64,000 nucleotides of DNA from Nostoc sp. 'Peltigera membranacea cyanobiont' 210A (GCF_002246015.1 NZ_NOLJ01000003.1:305447-369446); one strand, 5' to 3'. Positions 8,849 through 18,213 are shown, counted from the stretch's first letter. Made by a program: numbers and translations. Notes: generated by a model not told the origin, from the sequence alone.

Positions 8849-9185
8849 CGCAAATTTCACCCTGGAAAACTGAGCAGGTAATTTGACAGTTTATTAACAT
8901 AATTCGCTGTAATTCCAACTAGCTTACCAAAGAAAGGCAGAAGGCAGAAGGGATTATAAATGTATTTTTGCTCAAAACAAAGTCTTAAAGATTATAAATC
9001 ACCCAATGTTGCCTTCTGCCTGATTCATCGTGATATTTGAATGGGTGTTTAACTGGTAAAATATAAAATCTACCCTAGCAGTACAAATTTAATTGGTTGG
9101 CAAACAACTATTATGGAAATCGCGCATGGGACATAAAAAGAGAGATTTTCATTTGGGAGTATCCAACTGGGTATAGGCATTTGTC
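8849..9185. other. Divergent intergenic region
   Basis: About 340 AT-rich bases between the divergent radical SAM gene and the ABC exporter. I see no RNA gene or strong inverted repeat. Short related tracts (GAAGGCAGAAGG and TTGCCTTCTGCC, around 8935 and 9008) form a weak inverted pair. Promoters for both genes should lie here. Confidence 0.5.
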
Positions 9186-10805
9186 ATGAATTTGATTTAC
9201 TTTCTTTTGCGTTCTTCGTGGGGGATGGTAGCGATCGCGATCGCTACCGGATTTTTGAGTGGCGGTAGTAGTGCTGGCTTGATTGCCTTAATTAGCCATG
9301 CTGCAAGTAGCGGTAGTTCTTCCCGCCTCACATCGATAATTTGGGGTTTTGCGGGGCTGGCTATAGTTGCACTAATTACCAGTATCATTTCTCAAGTGAT
9401 GCTGATTCGTCTTTCTCAAAATGCAGTCTTGCAATTACGGATGCGTTTGAGTCGCCAGATTCTCGCTTCCGAGTTGAGTCATCTAGAACGCTTAGGGAAT
9501 CCTCGATTATTGGCAACTTTAACAGAAGATATTCAGGCGGTGGCTAATGCTGTTTATCAGATGCCTTTTATCTTTATTAATTTAGCGATCGTCTTGGGTT
9601 GTATAACCTATATAACCTGGCTTTCTTGGTTAGTATTGTTGATGGTTTGTGGAATTTCAGTAGTTGCGATCGCTAGTTGTCAGTGGCTACTCAACAGAGG
9701 CGGGCAATTGCTAGCTCTAGCTCGTGAAGATGAAGATCATCTATTTAAACATTTTCGCACTATTACCGAAGGAGTCAAGGAACTTAAACTAAACTACAAG
9801 CGGCGTGAAGACTTTTTAGAAGATAAACTACAATCAACTGCTAACGAGTTCCGTCATCACAACGTTAATGGTCTAAGCCTTTTTGCCATAACTTCAAGCT
9901 GGGGTCAACTGATATTCTTTTTTGCTCTCGGTTTTGTACTGTTTGTCCTGCCTAATCTGCTTACTATCAATCCCGAAACTCTCTCTGGCTACATTTTGAC
10001 CTTCACTTACTTGGTGTTACCAATGGATAACATCATCAGTAAACTTCCTCTATTAAGCAAAGCTAGCATTGCCTTACAAAAAATCGAATCATTAGGTTTA
10101 TCTCTAGCTAGTCGAACGGAAATATCCACTGCTCCACCTGCTCTGAAATCTGACTGGCACAACTTAAAATTTAAAAGTGTTACCCACACTTACTACACAG
10201 AGCAAGAAGACAATAGCTTTATTTTTGGCCCCATAGATTTGACACTCTATCCTCAAGAATTGGTCTTCATTGTCGGTGGTAATGGTAGTGGTAAATCTAC
10301 ATTAGCAAAACTAATTACTGGGCTTTATATCCCAGAAAACGGCGAAATTTGGTTTGATGACGAGTTAATTAGCGAACAGAATCGAGAATGGTATCGCCAG
10401 AATTTTTCTGTGGTATTTTCCGACTTTTACTTATTTGAAGAACTTTTAGGATTAAAAAATTCTCATTTGGACGCTCAAGCCACAAAATATTTAAAACAAC
10501 TGCAACTAGACCATAAGGTGAAAGTTGAAAATGGACAACTTTCTACCACTTCTCTTTCTCAAGGACAACGAAAACGGCTAGCTTTACTCACAGCCTATTT
10601 GGAAGATCGACCAATTTATTTATTTGATGAGTGGGCAGCCGATCAAGATCCAGTATTCAAGGAAATATTCTACACTCAACTTCTCCCAGAACTGCGATCG
10701 CGGGGTAAAACAGTGCTGGTGATTAGCCATGACGATCGCTATTTTCATTTAGCAGACCGAATTATCAAACTTGACTATGGAAAAATAGAGTACGATAAAA
10801 CTTAA
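9186..10805 (+). CDS. Cyclic-peptide/siderophore-type ABC exporter (SyrD/PvdE/McjD-like)
   Basis: 539 residues: an N-terminal membrane domain with about six hydrophobic segments (1-285) fused to an ATPase domain. Walker A is GGNGSGKST near residue 363, the signature is LSQGQRKRLAL and Walker B is IYLFDEWAADQDP. The short linker and the DEWAADQDP motif are characteristic of the SyrD/PvdE 'cyclic peptide export' group. No NRPS, RiPP precursor or modifying operon is visible beside it, so its cargo is unknown. ATG at 9186. Confidence 0.88.
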   Translation: MNLIYFLLRSSWGMVAIAIATGFLSGGSSAGLIALISHAASSGSSSRLTSIIWGFAGLAIVALITSIISQVMLIRLSQNAVLQLRMRLSRQILASELSHLERLGNPRLLATLTEDIQAVANAVYQMPFIFINLAIVLGCITYITWLSWLVLLMVCGISVVAIASCQWLLNRGGQLLALAREDEDHLFKHFRTITEGVKELKLNYKRREDFLEDKLQSTANEFRHHNVNGLSLFAITSSWGQLIFFFALGFVLFVLPNLLTINPETLSGYILTFTYLVLPMDNIISKLPLLSKASIALQKIESLGLSLASRTEISTAPPALKSDWHNLKFKSVTHTYYTEQEDNSFIFGPIDLTLYPQELVFIVGGNGSGKSTLAKLITGLYIPENGEIWFDDELISEQNREWYRQNFSVVFSDFYLFEELLGLKNSHLDAQATKYLKQLQLDHKVKVENGQLSTTSLSQGQRKRLALLTAYLEDRPIYLFDEWAADQDPVFKEIFYTQLLPELRSRGKTVLVISHDDRYFHLADRIIKLDYGKIEYDKT

Positions 10806-10864
10806 TCTGGCAAAACAATTCATAATTATTAAAAGAATATTTGGAGTTTGACTAAATAAAAGCA

Positions 10865-11095
10865 ATGTCTGAACAAAAGCCCATAAATCCTTGGAATTAC
10901 AAACCTTGGTGGTGTCAACCCTGGTCTATAGTTCTCACAGGTGTAACACTGATTAGTGGTAGCTGGTTACTATTTAAAACTATCTGGCTAACAGTTCTCG
11001 TTTCCATCCCGATAGGAACGTGGATGGCTTTTTTTGTGTTGTTTTGGCCACAACTAATGATTCGCAGTGGAATTTTGGAGTCGTATAAAGAGTAG
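10865..11095 (+). CDS. Small membrane protein, DUF6737-like
   Basis: 76 residues with a Trp-rich N-terminus (NPWNYKPWWCQPWSI) and two hydrophobic segments at about 20-35 and 42-65. Short proteins of this pattern are widespread in cyanobacteria with no known function. It starts 59 bp after the ABC exporter on the same strand and may be co-transcribed. I find no enzymatic motif. Confidence 0.72.
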   Translation: MSEQKPINPWNYKPWWCQPWSIVLTGVTLISGSWLLFKTIWLTVLVSIPIGTWMAFFVLFWPQLMIRSGILESYKE

Positions 11096-11199
11096 TTTAA
11101 GCTTAATGTAATGCTATAAATTAGTCCAGGTAAAGAAAATTATTCCATCGCGTTCAGAATTTAGCATCTCATTACCCCCCTTAATCCCCCCTTATAAAG

Positions 11200-11652
11200 G
11201 GCTACGGTGTACACACAAGTCCAAAAAAGTTTGATTTTCCATTGTTATCTCATCTATCTCGAACACAAGCTCTGCATGGGAATGCCCCTCCTTGAGGCAG
11301 AGCCTCAAGGAGGGGCATTGAGTCATATCATGTTCGCATAATTAGTTATGATTTCCACAGTCATTGCACCCCACCCCTTAATCCCCTCCCCGCTTGCGGG
11401 GAGGGGAGACGAAGCGTAGCTTTGGCGGGGTGGGGTTCTTCGGGTTTAATAAGTAATCAAGCGAACATGATATCAGAGACACAATGAATGCATTCCCAGT
11501 CGGAGACTGGGAACGAGGAAAAACGAGGAAAGTCTTATCAAGCTAGGTTTTTAGGACTTGTGTGTACACTGTAGCCGATGCTTTGGGGAGGGTTAGGGTG
11601 GGGTAAAACCCTAGTTAATCAGCTATTTCAGACTTGTGTGTACACCGTAGCC
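11200..11652. mobile_element. Nested GTGTACAC-family inverted-repeat elements
   Basis: The left end GGCTACGGTGTACACACAAG at 11200-11222 is matched in inverted orientation by ends at 11554-11576 and again at 11630-11652. The 11577-11652 segment is the reverse complement of the left half of the 1979-2139 copy. The whole ATATCATG-family element (11325-11473) lies inside, so insertion into an existing element seems to have occurred. Confidence 0.7.
11325..11473. mobile_element. Miniature element, ATATCATGTYCG family, copy 1
   Basis: 149 bp with ends ATATCATGTTCG and CGAACATGATAT. The interior is GC-rich (CCCCACCCC ... GGGGTGGGG) with a central CCCGCTTGCGGGG hairpin. It closely matches the copy at 18063-18209 across its entire length; partial copies lie near 11665-11713 and 20736-20810. 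Confidence 0.85.
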
Positions 11653-12008
11653 GATGCTTTGGGGAGGGGTGCAATGACTGTGGAAATCATAACTAATTAC
11701 CCGGACTTGATATAGTATTATCTCTGCATAGACGCGCAGAGATGAGCAAAACTGTGCTGCAAAGTTAAGCGATCGCTCAAGCAAATTGTGAGAAGAAGTT
11801 CCCCGAACCGATTTCTAACCCTCGGAACTTATGTAAGTATAAACAAATTAGTGGTATCAAAAACATTAATCCATGATGAAAAACTCTGACAATATAATAA
11901 GTTTTGATAATTTTTTGCTATTATTTATATTTTCAAGCTTTTTTTGGGCAAAAGACCTTGTAAGTATCTAAATACTTAGGGAATTTGCACAGGGAAAGTT
12001 AGGGTGAC

Positions 12009-13220
12009 ATGAACAACAGAGCAAACCAAAGGCATGAAACGCATCATATAATACAATATTTCTGTATATTCAACCGAATGTTGATTTTTGTTGCAGAGAT
12101 ATTAATGTCACGCAGCCTTGTTGCTGGAGAGGTAATGCTGCGGTTGTTCCAAAATTTACAACGTCCCAGACTTTACTGGCTAAGGCTTAGACGCTCATCT
12201 GTGAAAACTCAAGCTGCTCCTCTACCTGACAATGAAGCAGAAAGGCTCAAAGCCCTGGCGAACTACAATATTCTAGATACCCTACCGGAACAAGCTTTTG
12301 ATGACCTAACTGCTATTGCTGCCTACATTTGTAAGACTCCAATTGCTTTAATTAGCTTAGTTGATAGCGATCGCCAATGGTTTAAATCTAAGCTTGGACT
12401 AAAAAATAGCGAAATACCCAGAGATGGGTCTTTTTGCTCCCATGCCATTCTTCAACCAAATGATATATTAGTGGTTCCCAACGCCATTAAAGACGATCGC
12501 TTTAATAACAATCCCTTAGTCAAAGGTAATCCCAAAATTCGTTTTTATGCTGGTATCCCTCTAATTACGCCCGATGGTCTTCCAATCGGCACATTGTGTG
12601 TTTTAGATACGATTCCTCATCACCTAACTTACCAGCAGTTAGATGCACTGCGCCGCCTAAGTCGTCAGGCGATCGCTCAAATAGAACTCATTCAGGAAGT
12701 TCGCAACCGCAAACAAGCAGAGATCGAAGGAAGACAGTTATTGCTGACCGATGAACTAACAGGTTTGCATAACCGACGTGCTTTCTTCCTAATGGCTGCA
12801 CAGCAGTTGAAAATTGCTCACCGCATGAAAGTGTTTTGCTGGGTTATATTCATTGATTTAGATGGGCTAAAACAGATTAACGACACCCTTGGTCATGACA
12901 TGGGAGATGCCTTGATTATTGATGCTGGTCGATTACTTAAGCAAACTTTTCGGAACTCAGATATTGTTGCCCGTTTGGGTGGGGATGAGTTCATTGTTTT
13001 CATCTCTAGCTACTTCAAGGACGCTGATAGTATCCAAACGCGTCTACAAACAAATATCGCCAACTTTAATCAACAGCAAAACTGTAGCTATAAACTTTCG
13101 ATGAGTATCGGCATAGAGCGTTACTCACCAGAGAGCAATATGTCACTAGAACAACTAATCGCTAGGTCTGACGAATTAATGTATGCTCAAAAGCGGCTCA
13201 AGCGGCAATCTCTTACATAG
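12009..13220 (+). CDS. GAF-domain diguanylate cyclase (GGDEF)
   Basis: 403 residues. After an N-terminal stretch of about 65 residues of uncertain coding status comes a GAF domain (about 75-225) beginning with the common ERLKALANYNILDTLPE linker. A GGDEF domain follows (about 245-400) with DELTGLHNRR and the intact catalytic motif RLGGDEF. No EAL or RxxD inhibitory motif is evident. It should make cyclic di-GMP in response to a ligand or chromophore on the GAF domain; the conserved bilin cysteine of cyanobacteriochromes is not evident. In-frame ATGs at codons 24, 33 and 43 are alternative starts. Confidence 0.85.
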   Translation: MNNRANQRHETHHIIQYFCIFNRMLIFVAEILMSRSLVAGEVMLRLFQNLQRPRLYWLRLRRSSVKTQAAPLPDNEAERLKALANYNILDTLPEQAFDDLTAIAAYICKTPIALISLVDSDRQWFKSKLGLKNSEIPRDGSFCSHAILQPNDILVVPNAIKDDRFNNNPLVKGNPKIRFYAGIPLITPDGLPIGTLCVLDTIPHHLTYQQLDALRRLSRQAIAQIELIQEVRNRKQAEIEGRQLLLTDELTGLHNRRAFFLMAAQQLKIAHRMKVFCWVIFIDLDGLKQINDTLGHDMGDALIIDAGRLLKQTFRNSDIVARLGGDEFIVFISSYFKDADSIQTRLQTNIANFNQQQNCSYKLSMSIGIERYSPESNMSLEQLIARSDELMYAQKRLKRQSLT

Positions 13221-13273
13221 AATATCCCATTACATAACAGTCTTTAACTACGAATTACGAATTACGAATTATT

Positions 13274-13864
13274 TTAATTTACCACCTGGCTCCCATGACT
13301 GCGGGGATCATCTTGATTCGCCGTTGGTGCTACCGGGGCTGAAAACTTGGAAACTTTGCCGCTAGCTTGAGCGTAAGGGAGAGAGGAACCAGTAACCAAA
13401 GCTTCTAAGTTACTAGCCATAATCGTCCGGGGTTGATCGCCGATGGCTTGGGCGATGGTTTCTCCCTGCTGACTCAAAAATACAAAATGGGGAATCCCAT
13501 CTACCCGATATCTCAGCATTTCCGGCAGCCACTTGGTATTATCTACATTCAGCATGACAAAATTCATCTTGTCAGCATACTCTGTTTCTAGTTGAGTGAT
13601 ATCTGGGGCCATTTTCTGGCAGACAGTACACCAATCAGCATAAAACTCTACTAGAGATGGTTTGCCGTTGCTGATTGCTACTTCTAACGGTGTGGAAGTC
13701 TCGCTTAACTTGGCTAGAGTTGCCGAGGTTGTCTCAGTTCGCAATCCCAAGACGAGGGAAACGCTAAGTGCGATCGCGACCATTACAATTAAGAAGTTTC
13801 TCAAACGCTTCCCGAATGTGGATTCAGGTTTTTCGGGAGAATTAACAGGTGAATCAGTACTCAT
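13274..13864 (-). CDS. txlA: Membrane-anchored thioredoxin-like protein TxlA/HCF164
   Basis: 196 residues: a charged N-terminus, one membrane anchor (FLIVMVAIALSVSLVLGL, about 25-43), and a thioredoxin domain with the active site WCTVC (about residue 83) and the cis-proline motif GIPHF. This is the layout of TxlA/HCF164, which carries reducing power across the thylakoid membrane for cytochrome b6f assembly. The C-terminal 25 residues are low-complexity. ATG at 13864. Confidence 0.85.
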   Translation of the reverse strand: MSTDSPVNSPEKPESTFGKRLRNFLIVMVAIALSVSLVLGLRTETTSATLAKLSETSTPLEVAISNGKPSLVEFYADWCTVCQKMAPDITQLETEYADKMNFVMLNVDNTKWLPEMLRYRVDGIPHFVFLSQQGETIAQAIGDQPRTIMASNLEALVTGSSLPYAQASGKVSKFSAPVAPTANQDDPRSHGSQVVN

Positions 13865-13939
13865 AACAGAATTATTAAAACTTATTAAGCAATTTCTTCT
13901 TTAGTTTAGCTGACTCCAGGTATTCTATAATTTTTCCAC

Positions 13940-14080
13940 TTCTGGATGCTTGAACTGGGGATTGGGGATTGGGGATGGAGAAAAGACAAGGTGGACAAGG
14001 AAGAGGGGGGAGACAAGGGAGAGACTTGTTCAAGAATTCCCCCTTGTCCCCTTGTCTCCCCTGCTCCCCAATCCCAAAGC
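13940..14080. repeat. Long imperfect palindrome of G-rich/C-rich tracts
   Basis: The left arm contains GGGGATTGGGGATGGAG and GGGGGGAGACAAGGG; the right arm contains CCCTTGTCCCCTTGTCTCCC and CCCCAATCCC, so the region can fold back on itself. It lies between txlA and cphA2, both on the minus strand, and could act as a structured spacer or transcription attenuator. Similar low-complexity tracts occur at 51960-52050, 28554-28648 and 62483-62578, the last two within genes. Confidence 0.7.
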
Positions 14081-14086
14081 GCCTAT

Positions 14087-16006
14087 TTACCTAACTTCCA
14101 AAATCGCTCCAGTTTCCTTCAAATAAACCCGCGTAAATGGTTCATCTTCACCCAAAGTATAATCTTCAATCAACCCTTTGCGACGAACAGAAATATCGTT
14201 GCCTTTTCTAATCACCACAGTCGAACCATCGAAAACATCTCGCGCCAAAATCATCTCAGTTTCGGTGGGATTATCCAAAACTACGATATTACTATGCTGG
14301 TAAAATATGCCCTGTTCTTCGAGGATGTCTTCAGGGTACTCAGCAATTAGCAAATCAAGTTTGGGATGACGCAGCAAAGTTTGAACATTACTGTTGTAAT
14401 CTTTGCTTAATACTTTTTTCGAGCGATTCACAAAAACACCATCATGACAAACAGCACCTATTGTCCAGTTGGGATGTTGCAAAAGGATATGGTCAATCGT
14501 TGCTTGCAGTTCTTCAACTGAGATTTTGTTAAAGGTAATAATTGGTATCCTGGCATCCGTACCCGACTCAAAAAAGGTTTCTAAAATATGAGAAGGTACA
14601 TCAACACTTTCACCAACAGAAGGTTTAAGATGCATTAAAACGCCTGGTGCAGCATTGATTTCCAAGATAGCAAAGTTACTGGATTTCCAAGATTCTGCAA
14701 GACTTTTAGTAATGACATCAATTCCCAGACAAGTTAGCTGGAAATGTTGGGCAATATCTTGCGCCAAGATAATATTGTCATCATGAACTGTCGGGGTTGC
14801 ATCGATGCTCATACCTCCGGCTGAAAGATTGGCAACTTTACGCAGGTAGACAGTGCGTCCTTTCTCAATCACACTGTCTAATGATAAGCGTTGTTCGTCT
14901 AGGTAGAGTTCCATCGCTTCATCGATCTGAATTTTACTCATCGGCGAAGTTGGCGTGTCTAAACGTGCAGGTTTGCGGTTCTCTTGGCGAATTAACTCTG
15001 CAAGCGTTAAATACCCATCACCCACAACCGATGCTGGACGCCGTTCTGTGGCGGCGACGAATCGACCATTGACACACAACAAACGAAAATCCGATCCTGT
15101 GATACTTTTCTCAACAATTATTCGGGTTTGCTGATTTTCGGGAATCGCTGCCAGTGAACGATTATAAGCAGATATCAGTTCTTTTGAGTCTTGCACATCA
15201 GCCGTAACGCCAATTCCTTTGTGACCTACCACTGGCTTAACTGCCACTGGGTAGCCAATTTCTCTTGCTGCTGCCAAGGCTTCTTTCTCGGAAAAGACAA
15301 TACTACCTTCAGGCACTGGGAAACCCAAGGTTTTCAAAAATGCCTTACAATCATCCTTGCGGGTAGTAAACTCCGAATCTAGATGGCTATCACAGTTAAA
15401 TGTTGTTGCTACCCCCCGGACATGGTTTTTTCCTAAGCCGTATTGCATCAATCCTTCTTCCCACAGATAAAAGGCGGGAATACCTTTTTCATAAGCTGTT
15501 CGCAATAGGGCGTAAACTGTGGGACCACCGTAGACAGATGCGCGAAATCTATCTTGTAACTTCACCAGCTGCTCATCAAAGGCAAAGTCTTCGTCTTGGG
15601 TAATGGCTTCAAACCAGTCCCAAACAAAGTAAACTACCTCTCTAGTTGTGCGTTCATGTAGTGATTGGATGCTAATCCGTGTGAGATTTGGATATGGCTT
15701 CGCACTCCAGCGGTTAAGGTGTAAATCCATGTCCAGTTTTCCGGCTTCGGACACAACTTGCGCAAAGAGATGGGCATAAGATTCGTAGGTTTGATCGCGA
15801 AATTTTGGATAGCGATCGCCAATGCTGGCAATATAATCTTCAAGGGGCAAAGGCTCTCTAGAGTCAATTAGAGCAAAATCAAATACTAGCGCCCCTACAT
15901 CTAAATAAGGGTTGGGGCCAAGGTAATGCTTGAAGTTGAAAATATCGAAGACATCCGTTCTTCTAGCATTAATGCGGACTAATTCACTGCTTTTTTGTAG
16001 AACCAT
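14087..16006 (-). CDS. cphA2: CphA2-type cyanophycin synthetase
   Basis: 639 residues, clearly shorter than CphA1 (about 870-900). The N-terminal domain is followed by an ATP-grasp domain from about 220 (GFPVPEG, PVAVKPVVGHKGIGVT, LEINAAPGVLMHL). The C-terminal Mur-ligase-like region is truncated after about 490 (HILLQHPN, GAVCHDGVFVNRSKKV) and lacks the second ATPase P-loop. This is the description of CphA2 from nitrogen-fixing cyanobacteria, which re-polymerises beta-aspartyl-arginine dipeptides. The divergent cyanophycinase at 16963 makes the matching degradative enzyme. ATG at 16006. Confidence 0.9.
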   Translation of the reverse strand: MVLQKSSELVRINARRTDVFDIFNFKHYLGPNPYLDVGALVFDFALIDSREPLPLEDYIASIGDRYPKFRDQTYESYAHLFAQVVSEAGKLDMDLHLNRWSAKPYPNLTRISIQSLHERTTREVVYFVWDWFEAITQDEDFAFDEQLVKLQDRFRASVYGGPTVYALLRTAYEKGIPAFYLWEEGLMQYGLGKNHVRGVATTFNCDSHLDSEFTTRKDDCKAFLKTLGFPVPEGSIVFSEKEALAAAREIGYPVAVKPVVGHKGIGVTADVQDSKELISAYNRSLAAIPENQQTRIIVEKSITGSDFRLLCVNGRFVAATERRPASVVGDGYLTLAELIRQENRKPARLDTPTSPMSKIQIDEAMELYLDEQRLSLDSVIEKGRTVYLRKVANLSAGGMSIDATPTVHDDNIILAQDIAQHFQLTCLGIDVITKSLAESWKSSNFAILEINAAPGVLMHLKPSVGESVDVPSHILETFFESGTDARIPIITFNKISVEELQATIDHILLQHPNWTIGAVCHDGVFVNRSKKVLSKDYNSNVQTLLRHPKLDLLIAEYPEDILEEQGIFYQHSNIVVLDNPTETEMILARDVFDGSTVVIRKGNDISVRRKGLIEDYTLGEDEPFTRVYLKETGAILEVR

Positions 16007-16335
16007 TGATTACGAACCTTCGGCTAAACACCCTGAAATTTTAATGCTGAGTTGTAGTTACTCAGACTTATTGATTGTAGATTGACTCAGGTTAATTTTG
16101 GAGAGTAATGGCTTTGCCACTGAGCCAATCAGAACCCACGCTAACTCTATATACTAAGCATTTTTAACTATCTTAAGGCATAATTAAATCTCCAATCTTC
16201 TGCCAGGAAGCAAGAACAGTCAATTCATCCTCATGAATAATCAAAGATATAACCTTTGAAAGGTGCAACACTCATCCAAAAATTGTACAAATAGATGTGG
16301 GTTATTAAAAAGACAGTATAAAAAGACAGCAAAGT
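16007..16335. other. Intergenic region upstream of cphA2
   Basis: About 330 bases, AT-rich, with no repeat family member and no gene I can support. It should contain the minus-strand promoter of cphA2. I did not identify a clear NtcA site (GTA-N8-TAC) here by eye. Confidence 0.4.
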
Positions 16336-16539
16336 ATGAATAGCACACAAGCTGCTCTAAGAGATGAAATTCGAGAACTAGCTGACGAAGCTTTTCACCA
16401 AAAGCTGATCTCTGGACATGGAGATGGGGCAGACATGAATGAGTATCAAATTGTCTACCAAGGTAAGCCCAGGCATCTCCCACTCGAACAAGCACGTTTT
16501 TTCTTAACTAACTTGCTTTACAGAAGTCGGGTTCATTAG
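16336..16539 (+). CDS. Small hypothetical protein
   Basis: 67 residues: MNSTQAALRDEIRELADEAF, a likely helix, then a Tyr/His-rich part ending in a helix (LEQARFFLTNLLYRS). Composition and codon use look coding, and there is no repeat content. It lies between cphA2 and the cyanophycinase, pointing towards the latter but 423 bases from it. Function unknown; the start codon is preceded by AGCAAAGT, a poor ribosome-binding site. Confidence 0.5.
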   Translation: MNSTQAALRDEIRELADEAFHQKLISGHGDGADMNEYQIVYQGKPRHLPLEQARFFLTNLLYRSRVH

Positions 16540-16962
16540 GACTTGCCATCAGATATCTATTTGCATCTAGCTAGGGTCAATAGCAATTACTGACATCGCC
16601 CGATAAATCTCCAATCGACAATTAGCAATATAGCCAAAAATGCCTCTAGAAAATACTTCTAGAGGCAGTTGACGTTGTAGATTTTATTTAGTGATTGGAA
16701 AATTAGATAATTTTTCAGAAAAGTATTGTGGTCTAATTGCGATGTCTAACGACAAGCCGCTTCTCTACGTTCCCTGCGGGACGCTTACGCGAACGCGCAG
16801 CGTGTCGCAGACAGACGCTTGGCGTAGCAAGATCCCCGTAGGGGTATGCGTCTACGCAAATGTTAACCCTAGTTTTATCAAGGAATCTATCAAAGGGATG
16901 ATTTGATACATGGAATTGTCATGTTTTAGTGAAATTTATTAACTCAAATCCCAGGGGACATC
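16540..16962. other. Intergenic region with a Nostoc palindromic repeat
   Basis: Contains a repeat-derived tract at 16739-16858 (GCGATGTCTAACGACAAGCC, then CTACGTTCCCTGCGGGACGC and GCGTCTACGCAAA) built from the same modules found at 24163, 29467, 31616, 46620 and 47291. The apparent open frame through it is repeat sequence, not a gene. A hairpin CTAGAGGC at 16644/16662 lies just upstream. The last 60 bases lead to the cyanophycinase start with ribosome-binding site AGGGGA. Confidence 0.7.
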
Positions 16963-17817
16963 ATGGTGGAAAGTAATATTAAAAGGCAGTTAGTAATTAT
17001 TGGGGGAGCCGAAGATAAAGAGGGAGATTCCGTAATTTTACGGGACTTTGTACGACGCGCCGGAGGTACGAAGGCGTACATTGTAATTTTGACAGCAGCC
17101 ACAGAACTACCAAGAGAAGTGGGAGAAAATTACATCAGAGTGTTTGGGCGGCTGGGAGCCGAAACTGTTCGCATTATTGATACAGAAACTCGTGAAGATG
17201 CATCTTCATCTACCGCATTGGAAGCTATTAAGAAAGCAACTGGGGTCTTTTTTACAGGGGGAGACCAAGCTCGTATTACCAGCATCCTCAAGGACACCGA
17301 AATCGATGCGGCAATTCACCAGCGCTTTTCTGAAGGCGTAGTGATAGCAGGCACAAGTGCCGGAGCTGCTGTGATGCCAGATAAAATGATTGTGGAAGGT
17401 GATTCGCAGACACATCCTCGGATTGAAACTGTTGAAATGGGCCCAGGTATGGGATTTTTACCAGGGGTAGTAATTGACCAGCATTTTTCTCAGCGTGGAC
17501 GCTTGGGACGCTTAATTTCAGCTTTAATACTAGAACCTGCTGTCTTAGGATTTGGGATTGACGAAAATACCGCTATGGTAGTGACAGATAACCAAATTGA
17601 AGTGATTGGTGCAGGTGCGGTTACGATTGTTGATGAATCAGAGGCTACATATAACAATATGGGCGAAATTTTGAAGGATGAGTCTTTGGCGATTTGTGGA
17701 GCAAAGCTTCATATTTTGCCACATGGCTTTAAATTTGACCTGAAAACCCGTCAGCCTATCCTAAATAATGTCTCTGTGCCAAATGGCTCTCAACCACTTG
17801 CTTCAGTTAACACTTAA
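16963..17817 (+). CDS. cphB: Cyanophycinase
   Basis: 284 residues, a peptidase-S51-type serine hydrolase. The nucleophile elbow GTSAGA (serine near residue 132) is intact, preceded by FFTGGDQARI and followed by DQHFSQRGRLGRL, all characteristic of cyanophycinase, which cleaves cyanophycin to beta-aspartyl-arginine. The ATG at 16963 has ribosome-binding site AGGGGACATC. It lies near and divergent from cphA2, which uses the same dipeptide in reverse. Full-length for the family. Confidence 0.92.
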   Translation: MVESNIKRQLVIIGGAEDKEGDSVILRDFVRRAGGTKAYIVILTAATELPREVGENYIRVFGRLGAETVRIIDTETREDASSSTALEAIKKATGVFFTGGDQARITSILKDTEIDAAIHQRFSEGVVIAGTSAGAAVMPDKMIVEGDSQTHPRIETVEMGPGMGFLPGVVIDQHFSQRGRLGRLISALILEPAVLGFGIDENTAMVVTDNQIEVIGAGAVTIVDESEATYNNMGEILKDESLAICGAKLHILPHGFKFDLKTRQPILNNVSVPNGSQPLASVNT

Positions 17818-18062
17818 CTTTTAGCAAGTGTATTTAAACTGAAAGTTTTATTGAACAGAATTCAGGAGTCAGGAGGTCACTGAGCGTAGTCGTTGGCGCA
17901 GCCTCTCGTAGAGAAGTGAGTCAAAATTCAGTTGGGTATTCTGTACAACTGACAAATAGTGCAGCGTAAAGCCTTCTCTTTTCCCAAAGGGAAACGCGGC
18001 GCGTAGAAAGCATCTTGATTCTGAATTCTGAGTTCTGCATTCTTCTTCAACTAATCGCTGTA

Positions 18063-18209
18063 ATATCATGTCCGGGTAATTAGTTGTGATTCCCACAGTC
18101 ATTGCACCCCACCCCCAGCCCCTCCCCGCCGGCGGGGAGGGGAGACAAAGCATAGCTTTGGCGGGGTGGGGTTCTTGGGGTTTAGTAAGTAATCAAGCGG
18201 ACATGATAT
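18063..18209. mobile_element. Miniature element, ATATCATGTYCG family, copy 2
   Basis: 147 bp, ends ATATCATGTCCG and CGGACATGATAT, nearly collinear with the element at 11325-11473 (shared interior CACAGTCATTGCACCCCACC and GCTTTGGCGGGGTGGGGTTC). High identity between two copies in one window suggests recent mobility. Confidence 0.85.
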
Positions 18210-18213
18210 AACA

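Larger units (their letters stand above)
11099..12008. other. 910-bp non-coding cluster of palindromic and miniature elements
   Basis: No credible gene. It contains a perfect hairpin at 11282-11319 (arms AATGCCCCTCCTTGAGGC), an ATATCATG-family element at 11325-11473, three copies of the GTGTACAC terminal sequence (11200, 11554, 11630), a hairpin around CATTCCCAGTCGGAGACTGG near 11490, and a partial ATATCATG element ending near 11713. The last 250 bases upstream of the GGDEF gene are AT-rich without recognised motifs. Confidence 0.8.

Noticed and set aside
9186-11095. A complete non-ribosomal or ribosomal peptide cluster around the ABC exporter
   Set aside because: No NRPS, precursor peptide, protease or cyclase gene occurs within 10 kb on either side.
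16691-16906. 71-codon plus-strand ORF
   Set aside because: Most of it is the GCGATGTCTAACGACAAGCC / GCGGGACGCTTACGCG repeat; no protein-like composition.
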